From positions 1 to 35,575 of the forward strand of contig CAZQEZ010000033.1 of assembly GCA_964592475.1 (NCBI GenBank): a stretch of DNA of 35,575 bases, read 5' to 3'. This DNA comes from CAZQEZ01 sp964592475. GTDB taxonomy: Bacteria > Bacteroidota > Bacteroidia > Cytophagales > Cyclobacteriaceae. Position numbers and translations under genes: made by a program. The notes beneath the pieces are model-generated. The model saw only the letters and a list, made by a program, of their open reading frames with translations, made no database searches and had not been told where the DNA came from. Shown here piece by piece: positions 16,264-24,050 of this stretch (position 1 is its first letter; every line of letters begins with the position of its first letter).

Positions 16264-17423
16264 TTGTTTTTGTTATTGGGATTGTTGTTTGGGTTTCTAT
16301 TTCTATTTTTTCTTTTCTTGCGTCTTTTCTTACCAGAACCTTTGCCAAATTTTTTATCCAGTTTTTCAAGGTCTGCATTTATACTTGCAGTTTGCGATGC
16401 GGATATTTCAGATTCGTCAGATTGTAAATTATCAGGCTTTTCACCTTTGCTATTTAGCGCTATAATTTCTTTTATTCTGCTTACTGGTACCGGATGCCAG
16501 TTATTTTCAATATCGTAGCTAAACCACATTATTTTACGAAATATATCGGTTTTTTGCAAAGTGGCTACTCCTTTTTCAGTAAGCAATGGAGCTTCTAATA
16601 ATGGTATTTCTTCCAGTGCATCCATATAGGTTTCTAATTCATAATTTAGACAACACTTCAAACGGCCACATTGTCCTGAAAGCTTACCAGGATTTAAAGA
16701 AAGGTTTTGATATCGAGCAGCATTAGTTGATACGCTTTTAAAATCCGTAAGCCAGGTGCTACAACAAAGTTCTCTACCGCAAGAGCCAATTCCCCCTAAG
16801 CGACCGGCTTCTTGCCGAAGACTGATTTGCCGCATTTCAACTCTTATTTTAAACTCTGCAGCCAATACTTTGATCAGTTCTCTAAAATCTACTCTGTCAT
16901 CTGCCGAGTAATAAAAGGTTGCTTTTGTATTATCAGCTTGATATTCAATATCTGATAATTTCATTTCTAATTTGAGATCCTGAATTATATGGCGAGTTCT
17001 GTACAAAGTAGGCAACTCACGTTGCTTTACTTGTTCCCACTTTTCCAAGTCTTTACTTGTTGCTAAGCGGTATATTTTTTTTATTTCATCATTATCTACC
17101 ACTTTCTTTTTTTGCATTTGCAAACGCACAAGTTCCCCAGTAAGTGAAATATGACCCAAGTGATGCCCATTTGGTACGTCAACTACAACTGCATCACCTA
17201 TTACCAAATCAATTTTATCTATATTTCTGAAAAACTCTTTTCGGCCGCCTTTGAATTTTACCTCAACAATATCAAATAAATCATTTAGAGGGATATCCAT
17301 ATTCGATAACCAATCAAACGCGTTCATTTGATTGCAACCGTCAGTTCCACAAGAGCCGTTACTTTTACAACCAGGAGCTGTTTTGCTTCCTGATGTGGTA
17401 TCACATGAACTACAACCTGACAT
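16260..17423 (-). CDS. ricT: PSP1/RicT family iron-sulfur protein
   Basis: A 387-residue protein from the ATG at 17423; a TTG three codons upstream is a weaker alternative. A Cys-rich N-terminal tail holds five cysteines (4, 7, 19, 25, 30). The PSP1 C-terminal-type core follows, with two clusters GIGSCGRELCC and SGQCGRLKCCLNYE that supply ligands for Fe-S binding in RicT. The C-terminus is long, Lys/Arg/Asn-rich and probably disordered. In Bacillus, RicT (YaaT) works with RicA and RicF to help RNase Y mature mRNAs; the partner in Bacteroidota is not evident here. It lies 22 bases after purD and overlaps gldH. Confidence 0.85.
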   Translation of the reverse strand: MSGCSSCDTTSGSKTAPGCKSNGSCGTDGCNQMNAFDWLSNMDIPLNDLFDIVEVKFKGGRKEFFRNIDKIDLVIGDAVVVDVPNGHHLGHISLTGELVRLQMQKKKVVDNDEIKKIYRLATSKDLEKWEQVKQRELPTLYRTRHIIQDLKLEMKLSDIEYQADNTKATFYYSADDRVDFRELIKVLAAEFKIRVEMRQISLRQEAGRLGGIGSCGRELCCSTWLTDFKSVSTNAARYQNLSLNPGKLSGQCGRLKCCLNYELETYMDALEEIPLLEAPLLTEKGVATLQKTDIFRKIMWFSYDIENNWHPVPVSRIKEIIALNSKGEKPDNLQSDESEISASQTASINADLEKLDKKFGKGSGKKRRKKRKNRNRNPNNNPNNKNK

Positions 17424-17445
17424 ATATCTCAAATATTTTAAATCA

Positions 17446-18732
17446 TCACTTTCTCATCGCCAATACATCTTTGCCAATGTCTTTGCGATAATATACTTCA
17501 TTCCAATTAATTTTTTGGGCTGATCGGTAACTCAACGTGATTGCATCATCCAAGTTATCAGCTAAGCTACTAATTGCCAGCACTCTGCCGCCATTTGTTA
17601 TTACTTTATCGCCCATCAATTTTGTGCCTGCATGAAATACAATACTTTCCGTAACATCCTGCAGACCAATTATTGTATTTCCTTTGTTATATTTATCCGG
17701 ATAACCACCAGCTACTTGCACTACAGTGGCAGCTGATTTATTAGAAATTTTCAAATCTTTTTTATGCAATCTCTGCGCCTTCAGAGATGCCAATATATCA
17801 ACTAAGTCAGACTCAATACGAGGAATTACAACCTGAGTTTCCGGGTCACCCATGCGCACATTGTATTCTATAACAAAAGGATCACCTTGTACATTCATTA
17901 ACCCGATGAAGATAAAACCTCGATAATCAATTTTTTCATTAATCAACCCTTCGATTGTTGGTTTGATAACGCGTTTTTCTACCTTTCGCATAAAAGCTTT
18001 ATCGGCAAATGGTACTGGTGACACTGAACCCATACCCCCTGTATTGGGGCCGGTATCTTTTTCACCTATTCTTTTATAATCTTTTGCCTCTGGAAGTATT
18101 TTAAAATGCTTACCATCGGTCAAGACAAAAACCGAGAGCTCTATGCCCTGCAAATATTCCTCAATTACAACTTTGTCAGAAGCAGTACCAAACTTAGCTC
18201 CATGAAGCATAGCTTTTAGTTCTGTTTTTGCTTCCTTCAGGTCATCCAGTATTAATACTCCTTTTCCTGCTGCCAGTCCATCCGCTTTTAGCACGTAAGG
18301 CGAATTAAGTTTATCTAAAAATTCATAGCCTTCCTTTAATTCATTTTTGGAAAAAGTAGCAAATTGTGCAGTTGGAATTTTGTACTGCCGCATAAACTTT
18401 TTGGCGAAGTCTTTACTCCCCTCGAGTATGGCCCCAAACTTAGACGGCCCTACCAATATCAAATCGCTATAGGATTCTTTTTCTTGAAAAAAATCAATAA
18501 TACCATCCACTAGAGGAGCTTCTGGGCCTACTATTAGCATATTAATATTATTCTTTACTATAAATGTGCCTACTTCTTCAAATTGACCAATATTGATAGC
18601 TACATTGGTAGCAATTGATGCTGTGCCGGCGTTGCCAGGTGCTACGAACAAATTTTCGCAGAGACTGCTTTGTTTCATCTTCCAGGCAAGTGCATGCTCT
18701 CTCCCCCCCGAACCTATTAATAATATATTCAT
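17446..18732 (-). CDS. purD: Phosphoribosylamine-glycine ligase (GAR synthetase)
   Basis: A 428-residue ATP-grasp enzyme that joins glycine to 5-phosphoribosylamine, the second step of purine synthesis. The N-terminal domain begins MNILLIGSGGREHALAWKMK, then VGPEAPLVDGIID. The ATP-grasp core contains YVLKADGLAAGKGVLI, then KDTGPNTGGMGSVSP, and the metal-binding region FVIEYNVRMGDPETQVV. All key segments are present and the length is typical. It is the first gene of a purD-ricT-gldH run on the minus strand; no strong promoter is evident in the 72 bases separating it from the end of recQ, so expression could also begin within or before recQ. Confidence 0.96.
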   Translation of the reverse strand: MNILLIGSGGREHALAWKMKQSSLCENLFVAPGNAGTASIATNVAINIGQFEEVGTFIVKNNINMLIVGPEAPLVDGIIDFFQEKESYSDLILVGPSKFGAILEGSKDFAKKFMRQYKIPTAQFATFSKNELKEGYEFLDKLNSPYVLKADGLAAGKGVLILDDLKEAKTELKAMLHGAKFGTASDKVVIEEYLQGIELSVFVLTDGKHFKILPEAKDYKRIGEKDTGPNTGGMGSVSPVPFADKAFMRKVEKRVIKPTIEGLINEKIDYRGFIFIGLMNVQGDPFVIEYNVRMGDPETQVVIPRIESDLVDILASLKAQRLHKKDLKISNKSAATVVQVAGGYPDKYNKGNTIIGLQDVTESIVFHAGTKLMGDKVITNGGRVLAISSLADNLDDAITLSYRSAQKINWNEVYYRKDIGKDVLAMRK

Positions 18733-18804
18733 AAATACTAAAAAAAATTATTACTGATATTTAATATCAATGTATTAGGTCATTAAATATTGAATATTAA
18801 AAAT

Positions 18805-20994
18805 TTAATTGGCATATTCCGAAAGGAACTTAATTCTCATCAATCTTACTTCATCTTCAGAAAAATCTTCATCGCCCAGTTCAGCCATTGCATCTGCAAT
18901 CTTATCTGTTTTGGCATTCATGAAGTAGTCATAAATATCATCCTGGCGATCGTCGTCCAAAATTTGATCAATATAATAGCTGAGGTTAAGTTTAGTGCCC
19001 GAATAACATATATGCTCAATTTCTTCAAGTAAATCACTAAATGATAAGTTTTTAGATTCAGCAATTTCTTCCAGGTCAATTTTTCTATCTATTTGCTGAA
19101 TAATGAAAATTTTAACTTTCGACTTATTCACTGAAGATTTCACTACTACATCTGAAGCTGTAATAATATCATTTTCTTCTACATATTTAGAAATCAACTC
19201 AATAAATGGTTTGCCAAATTTACTTACCTTGCCAAGGCCAACTCCATTTATTTGTGCCATTTCATCACGATTGGTAGGATAGGTAGTGGCCATTTCTTCT
19301 ATTGAAGGATCCTGAAAAATAACATAGGGTGGCAAATTTTTCTCCCGGGCCACTTTTTTGCGTAAGTTTTTCAGCAATTCAAATAAAGCTTCATCGTAAG
19401 CTTTGGTTTGTATAGTATCTCTTTCTGCTTTTTCCAGCTCTACCATGTGTTCGTAGTCATGGTCTTTAGAAAAAGTGACCGGATAAGGATCATCCATGAA
19501 GTTTTTACCTTTTTCACTTAATTTCAGAACCCTTACAGTTTCTACATCTTTATCTAAAAACTCATATAGCATGGCCTGCCTCACAATTGAACTCCAGAAG
19601 GCAATATCTTTTTCTTTCCCTTTGCCAAATATATCGAGTTTATCGTGCTCATAGCTTTTCACATAAGGATTGGCATGTCCACGAATTACATCCACCAAAT
19701 GGCTCGACGCGAATTTTTCTTCTGTTGCTTTAACTACGTTCAAAACTGTCATCAGGTACTCTTCGCCTTCAAATTTTTCTTTCGGCTTCATGCAATTGTC
19801 GCAAAACCCGCAATCTTCACTATAAGTTTCACCAAAATAATGCAAAAGCTGTCGGCGTCGACAAACTGAAGATTCAGCATAAGAAGCCATTTCTTGCAAG
19901 AGTAATTTGGCATTATCTCTTTCGGTAACGGTCTTATCCTTATTAAACTTCTCCAGTTTTATGATATCATTATAACTGTAGAACATGATACAATTACCTT
20001 CAAGGCCATCTCTGCCAGCTCTTCCTGTTTCCTGATAGTATCCTTCCAAAGACTTGGGAGTATCGAAATGTACCACAAAACGAACATCGGGCTTGTCTAT
20101 ACCCATGCCAAAAGCTATTGTTGCTACTATTACATCTACTTCTTCATTAAGAAAATCGTCTTGATTTTTTATTCTTTTAGGACTTTCCATACCTGCGTGA
20201 TAAGGAGCAGCTTTGATATCATTTACCCTAAGTAATTCTGCTACTTCTTCTACTTTTTTACGGCTAAGGCAGTATACTATGCCCGATTTACCTTTGTTTT
20301 CTTTAATGAATCGGACCAGCTGCGTTTTTGCATTTTGTTTAGGTCGTATTTCATAATAAAGATTTTTTCTATTGAATGATGATAGGAATATATCGGCTTC
20401 CTCCATTTGTAGGTTTTTCTGGATATCCAGCTGTACCTTAGGTGTAGCAGTAGCAGTTAAAGCTATTACGGGAATATCTGCTATTTGAGCCAATATTGAT
20501 CGAATTCTACGATATTCAGGTCTGAAATCATGCCCCCATTCGGATATACAATGTGCTTCATCTATGGCTGCAAAAGAAATAGTGGCTTTTTTCAAAAAAG
20601 CTACGTATTCATCCTTAGTAAGTGATTCAGGGGCGACATAAAGTAGTTTTACTTCGCCTTTTAAGGTTTGATCTATTACTTGATTTACTTCAGCTCTTGA
20701 GAGGGTCGAATTAAGCACTTGAGCATTTACACCTACAGCATTCAATTGATCCACCTGATTTTTCATCAAGGCAATTAAAGGGGAAATTACTATGGTTGTG
20801 CCAGTTGTAAGGATAGCAGGTAATTGATAACAGAGGGATTTGCCAGCACCAGTAGGCATTATTACAAAGGTGTTTTTACCACTCATTATATTGTTAATGA
20901 TTGCTTCCTGATTTCCTCTGAAATTTCCATAGCCAAATACTTCTTTTAGTTTTTCTTTCAAATGTTCAACTTTTTCCATTCTTATCTCTTCCAT
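18805..20994 (-). CDS. recQ: ATP-dependent DNA helicase RecQ
   Basis: A 729-residue helicase; the ATG at 20979 (MEKVEHLKEKL) is an alternative start. The first RecA fold has the Q-motif-like FRGNQEAIINNI, Walker A MPTGAGKS (K52) and the DEAH box IDEAHCISEWGHDFRPEYR (145-148). The second has GIVYCLSRKKVEEVAELL, IVATIAFGMGIDKPDVRFV and YYQETGRAGRDG. The RQC zinc ligands are in VCRRRQLLHYFGE and CGFCDNC. A winged helix and an HRDC-like region (EKNLPPYVIFQDPSIEEMA, then INGVGLGKVSKFG) follow, then an extra about 100-residue C-terminal tail. It unwinds recombination and fork intermediates 3' to 5'. Length exceeds the E. coli enzyme (about 610), consistent with the Bacteroidota form having a C-terminal extension. 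Confidence 0.95.
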   Translation of the reverse strand: MEEIRMEKVEHLKEKLKEVFGYGNFRGNQEAIINNIMSGKNTFVIMPTGAGKSLCYQLPAILTTGTTIVISPLIALMKNQVDQLNAVGVNAQVLNSTLSRAEVNQVIDQTLKGEVKLLYVAPESLTKDEYVAFLKKATISFAAIDEAHCISEWGHDFRPEYRRIRSILAQIADIPVIALTATATPKVQLDIQKNLQMEEADIFLSSFNRKNLYYEIRPKQNAKTQLVRFIKENKGKSGIVYCLSRKKVEEVAELLRVNDIKAAPYHAGMESPKRIKNQDDFLNEEVDVIVATIAFGMGIDKPDVRFVVHFDTPKSLEGYYQETGRAGRDGLEGNCIMFYSYNDIIKLEKFNKDKTVTERDNAKLLLQEMASYAESSVCRRRQLLHYFGETYSEDCGFCDNCMKPKEKFEGEEYLMTVLNVVKATEEKFASSHLVDVIRGHANPYVKSYEHDKLDIFGKGKEKDIAFWSSIVRQAMLYEFLDKDVETVRVLKLSEKGKNFMDDPYPVTFSKDHDYEHMVELEKAERDTIQTKAYDEALFELLKNLRKKVAREKNLPPYVIFQDPSIEEMATTYPTNRDEMAQINGVGLGKVSKFGKPFIELISKYVEENDIITASDVVVKSSVNKSKVKIFIIQQIDRKIDLEEIAESKNLSFSDLLEEIEHICYSGTKLNLSYYIDQILDDDRQDDIYDYFMNAKTDKIADAMAELGDEDFSEDEVRLMRIKFLSEYAN

Positions 20995-21031
20995 TCGACT
21001 ATTCTGTAGTATTACTATTTTGATATAAATT

Positions 21032-21039
21032 CAAATTTA
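21032..21039 (-). promoter_or_regulatory. Candidate -7 element for recQ
   Basis: On the minus strand this reads TAAATTTG, a TAnnTTTG match about 38 bases before the recQ ATG. No -33 TTTG is seen at the expected distance, and the surrounding 250 bases are very AT-rich, so chance matches are likely. Confidence 0.3.
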
Positions 21040-21190
21040 ATCAATTAGTTAATATATTCTTAATTATTTTAATGTAATTAATTCTATATATTAAAACTAA
21101 AAGCGAGTTTAAAAAGTATATTATTGAAGGCTATAATAGTAAAAAATAGCGAATTATTCAATCTTGCTAAAATAATAAGTCATAATAACG

Positions 21191-21210
21191 TATTTTTAAC
21201 TTATTTTTAA
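21191..21210 (+). repeat. Tandem TATTTTTAA repeat upstream of the guanylyltransferase gene
   Basis: The nine-base word TATTTTTAA occurs twice (21191-21199 and 21202-21210), 11 bases apart from start to start, about one helical turn. It lies 37 bases before the guanylyltransferase start, in an AT-rich divergent region. It could be a protein-binding site, but base composition alone could produce it. Confidence 0.3.
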
Positions 21211-21246
21211 TATCAGCAACTTTTTCCAAAGAAAAAACAAAGAGGC

Positions 21247-22323
21247 ATGGAAAGCAATAATTACGTAGTAATAATGGCTGGAGGCATAGGCAGTCGTTTT
21301 TGGCCCTATAGTAGAAATAATCATCCCAAGCAATTTCACGATGTTTTAGGCACGGGAAAGTCGCTCTTGCAAATGACTTTTGAAAGGTTTAAATCAATTG
21401 TGCCTGCTGAAAACATTTATATAGTTTCTAATGAATTGTATCAAGGGTTAATACAGTCCCAACTTCCTAAATTGCAAGATTATCAAATATTACTGGAACC
21501 CAACAGAAGAAATACTGCTCCCTGCATCGCCTATGCCAGTTACAAAATTTTGCAGCGTAATAAAGATGCTTGTATTGTAGTAACCCCCTCTGACCATGCC
21601 ATTTTTAACGAAAAGGCTTTTCGTTTTTCAATAGATAAATCCATAGAACATGCAAAAAATAGCGATAAATTAATTACTATAGGTATACAACCCCATCGGC
21701 CAGAAACAGGCTATGGTTATATACAATATCATGACAATGATATGAATGAGGTAAAAAAGGTGAAAACTTTTACTGAAAAACCTCAATTAGATTTAGCGAA
21801 AACATTTTTGGAAAGTGGTGATTTTGTCTGGAATGCTGGAATATTTATTTGGCGTGCAGACAGTGTGATTAAGGCTTATGAAGAACACTTGCCCGATATT
21901 GCAGAGTTATTTGCCAGCATTGGTGATTATTATTACAAGCCTAGCGAAACTGATGCAATCAGGGATGCATATTCTCACTGCAAAATTATATCAATAGACT
22001 ATGGGTTAATGGAAAAAGCCAGCAACGTCTATGTTGTGTTAGGAGATTTTGATTGGTCAGACTTAGGTAGCTGGAATTCTTTACACGATATAAAAGAAAA
22101 AGATAATAATGAAAACGTGATAGATGCTAATGCGCTGGTTTACGATAGCAGAAATTGCATGGTGAAAGGTGAAAAAGACAAACTTATTGTGGTGCAAGGG
22201 TTAAATGGATACCTTGTGGTTGATTACAAGGATGTAATATTAGTTTGTGAAAAAGATCAAGAGCACCTGTTTCGCCAATTTGTAAGTGATGTAAAGGCCA
22301 AAAAAGGTGCTGATTACGCTTAA
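21247..22323 (+). CDS. Mannose-1-phosphate guanylyltransferase
   Basis: A 358-residue nucleotidyltransferase that makes GDP-mannose from mannose-1-phosphate and GTP, supplying surface polysaccharide and GDP-sugar synthesis. The signature loop is AGGIGSRFWPYSRNNHPKQF (residues 11-30). Further motifs are LEPNRRNTAPCIAYA, VTPSDHAI, PETGYGYI, the FTEKP motif and FVWNAGIFIWRADS. The C-terminal left-handed helix part is short, and there is no fused phosphomannose isomerase domain, as is usual for the approximately 350-residue form. No other polysaccharide genes adjoin it, so it probably serves pathways encoded elsewhere. Confidence 0.93.
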   Translation: MESNNYVVIMAGGIGSRFWPYSRNNHPKQFHDVLGTGKSLLQMTFERFKSIVPAENIYIVSNELYQGLIQSQLPKLQDYQILLEPNRRNTAPCIAYASYKILQRNKDACIVVTPSDHAIFNEKAFRFSIDKSIEHAKNSDKLITIGIQPHRPETGYGYIQYHDNDMNEVKKVKTFTEKPQLDLAKTFLESGDFVWNAGIFIWRADSVIKAYEEHLPDIAELFASIGDYYYKPSETDAIRDAYSHCKIISIDYGLMEKASNVYVVLGDFDWSDLGSWNSLHDIKEKDNNENVIDANALVYDSRNCMVKGEKDKLIVVQGLNGYLVVDYKDVILVCEKDQEHLFRQFVSDVKAKKGADYA

Positions 22324-22332
22324 GATACCTAA

Positions 22333-23004
22333 TTAATTATTGCCGTCGTTATTGGTAAAGGGTTCATCAAATAGAATGGTTGTGGAATCTGATGGCATTT
22401 GATATTTTATTATAATCTTTTTGCCTGAAATTTTTTCCAAAATTGGCTTCAAAATTAAATCCGCATTCGATTTGGTTTGTTCTATTATATTTGATTGCAG
22501 TGCTGCTTCCTTTATTTGTCTTTCAGCTTGCCGATACGCCTCCTCTACAAATTTTGATTCTTCTGTGAAAAAGCCAGTTTGTAATGAATATAATTTAGTG
22601 TTTTCAAGGTCTACCTTATAATAGCATAATTCGGGCTGAGGTAATGTAATTAATAAGGTATCGCCTTGTTGAATTAAATCCTCACTGGAAATTTCTGATA
22701 AATCGATGCATCCAACTGCTTCTCCGCTGGTAATCAAAACCGCCTTACTATCAGGCCCCAGCTTAAATATGCTCAGGAATTCAGGAGTTTTCCTGGTTAT
22801 TTCTAATATTTCCTTAAAGCTATATTTTACCAATTCTATTTTACCAATCGATTCTATTCTTTCCAAAATAGTCGTTGATTCAATATTTGTTTCACCATTG
22901 CTGGTTATTAATTGCAATTTATCTTGATAAAATATAATTGCTATTAGCAATATAACAATGATAAAATAGGGTAGGGTGCGGAATATTTTTTTCAAGGAAA
23001 TCAA
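22333..23004 (-). CDS. DUF4230-like membrane-anchored protein (TTG start)
   Basis: A 223-residue protein with one N-terminal membrane segment (about 11-26, YFIIVILLIAIIFY) and a large extracytoplasmic region. The first part, KIELVKYSFKEILEITRKT, with AVLITSGEAVGCIDLSEI and LPQPELCYYKVDLENTKLYS, fits the DUF4230 family, whose function is unknown. A long amphipathic helix (YRQAERQIKEAALQSNIIEQ) follows. There is no ATG near the start: TTG codons at 23004 and 22995 are the candidates, and the first touches the upstream stop (TAATTG), suggesting coupling to the universal stress protein. It converges on the guanylyltransferase gene. Confidence 0.75.
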   Translation of the reverse strand: MISLKKIFRTLPYFIIVILLIAIIFYQDKLQLITSNGETNIESTTILERIESIGKIELVKYSFKEILEITRKTPEFLSIFKLGPDSKAVLITSGEAVGCIDLSEISSEDLIQQGDTLLITLPQPELCYYKVDLENTKLYSLQTGFFTEESKFVEEAYRQAERQIKEAALQSNIIEQTKSNADLILKPILEKISGKKIIIKYQMPSDSTTILFDEPFTNNDGNN

Positions 23005-23910
23005 TTATAGGTTAAAAATAGCATCTAGCAAATCCATATTTTCATCTTTGTCTTTTATGATCAACAAAGGAGTTTCTTTGTTAAGTGAGATCACCTTTTC
23101 TGCTACACTGCCAAGTACCATTGAAGCCATTGCGGTACGTCCTCTGGATCCAATAATTATCAATCCTGTATTCTTGCTTTTAGCAAACTCAGAAATTTTA
23201 TCAGCGGGGTTATTATTATCGTCAAGGGAATAATGCTCACTTATTTTAACACCTTCAGTATCAAATTCCTCAATGAAAACTTTAAATTCTTCTTTTGCAT
23301 TTTGCTCCATAATTTTAGCAAATTCTTCGTAGCTTTTACCTGTTTTATGATACCCGGAAGGAACGTAATAAACATGATGAGCCAATATTTCTACCTGGTT
23401 TAATTTGGCTATCGTAATTGCTTGCTCCATCGCACCAGCACTGTTTTTACTAAAATCTATAGGAACCACAATTGGGTGTAAAACAATTTCTATTTCCGGG
23501 ATAAGCAGCAAGGAGGTATTAGATATCTTGGCAATTTTCCGCTGAATAACATCAGAAGTTCCCTTGCCATTTTTATGTCCCATTATCAATAAGTCTATTT
23601 TTTTACGCTTGGCATGTTTTAATATTTCTTTGGTAATGCCCCCCTCTAAAATATCAATTTGATAACTATCTTTTTCAAAGTAATTATTGATCCTAAATGT
23701 AAAATTCTGTTTAACTGCTTCATCTAACGGGGCTAGTAAATCAGGATATTTTGCGGCCACATCTTCCGGAATATCCAGCGATTTAGCCACGTGCAGAAAA
23801 TAGATAGCATCAACATTTGCCTTTTTCAAAATATTTTGGCTGTATCGAAGAATAAATTCATCGGTTTCGGAGTTGTCGAGACAAATTAAAATCCTTTTTA
23901 TCGGGTTCAT
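23005..23910 (-). CDS. Tandem-domain universal stress protein
   Basis: A 301-residue cytoplasmic protein with two UspA folds. The N-terminal domain (about 1-142) begins PIKRILICLDNSETDEFILRY; its nucleotide loop is degenerate (MGHKNGKGTSDVIQRK). The C-terminal domain (about 147-292) begins PIVVPIDFSKNSAGAMEQAI and keeps the ATP-binding G-x2-G-x9-G-S pattern in GSRGRTAMASMVLGS. So probably only the second half binds nucleotide. Universal stress proteins are induced in starvation and other stresses; the target is unknown. It is immediately followed by the DUF4230 gene, an operon partner whose role may be linked to envelope stress (inference). Confidence 0.88.
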   Translation of the reverse strand: MNPIKRILICLDNSETDEFILRYSQNILKKANVDAIYFLHVAKSLDIPEDVAAKYPDLLAPLDEAVKQNFTFRINNYFEKDSYQIDILEGGITKEILKHAKRKKIDLLIMGHKNGKGTSDVIQRKIAKISNTSLLLIPEIEIVLHPIVVPIDFSKNSAGAMEQAITIAKLNQVEILAHHVYYVPSGYHKTGKSYEEFAKIMEQNAKEEFKVFIEEFDTEGVKISEHYSLDDNNNPADKISEFAKSKNTGLIIIGSRGRTAMASMVLGSVAEKVISLNKETPLLIIKDKDENMDLLDAIFNL

Positions 23911-23932
23911 GGCATATATATTAGTGAGGAAC

Positions 23933-23960
23933 CAAATTTAAAGAATTTAGATTACACAAA
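23933..23960 (-). promoter_or_regulatory. Candidate promoter of the universal stress protein gene
   Basis: On the minus strand a -7 TAAATTTG (23940-23933) is preceded by TTTG (23960-23957) at a spacing of 16 bases, three short of the usual 19-21. It ends about 22 bases before the ATG. Both elements are present but the spacing is off, so support is moderate to weak. Confidence 0.4.
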
Positions 23961-24050
23961 ATATAACAACTAATAGTAATTTTGAAGTTTGGTAATCTTT
24001 TTGGCTAATATAGTTGTTAGCTAATAATCAAATTTGAATTTACAAGCATA

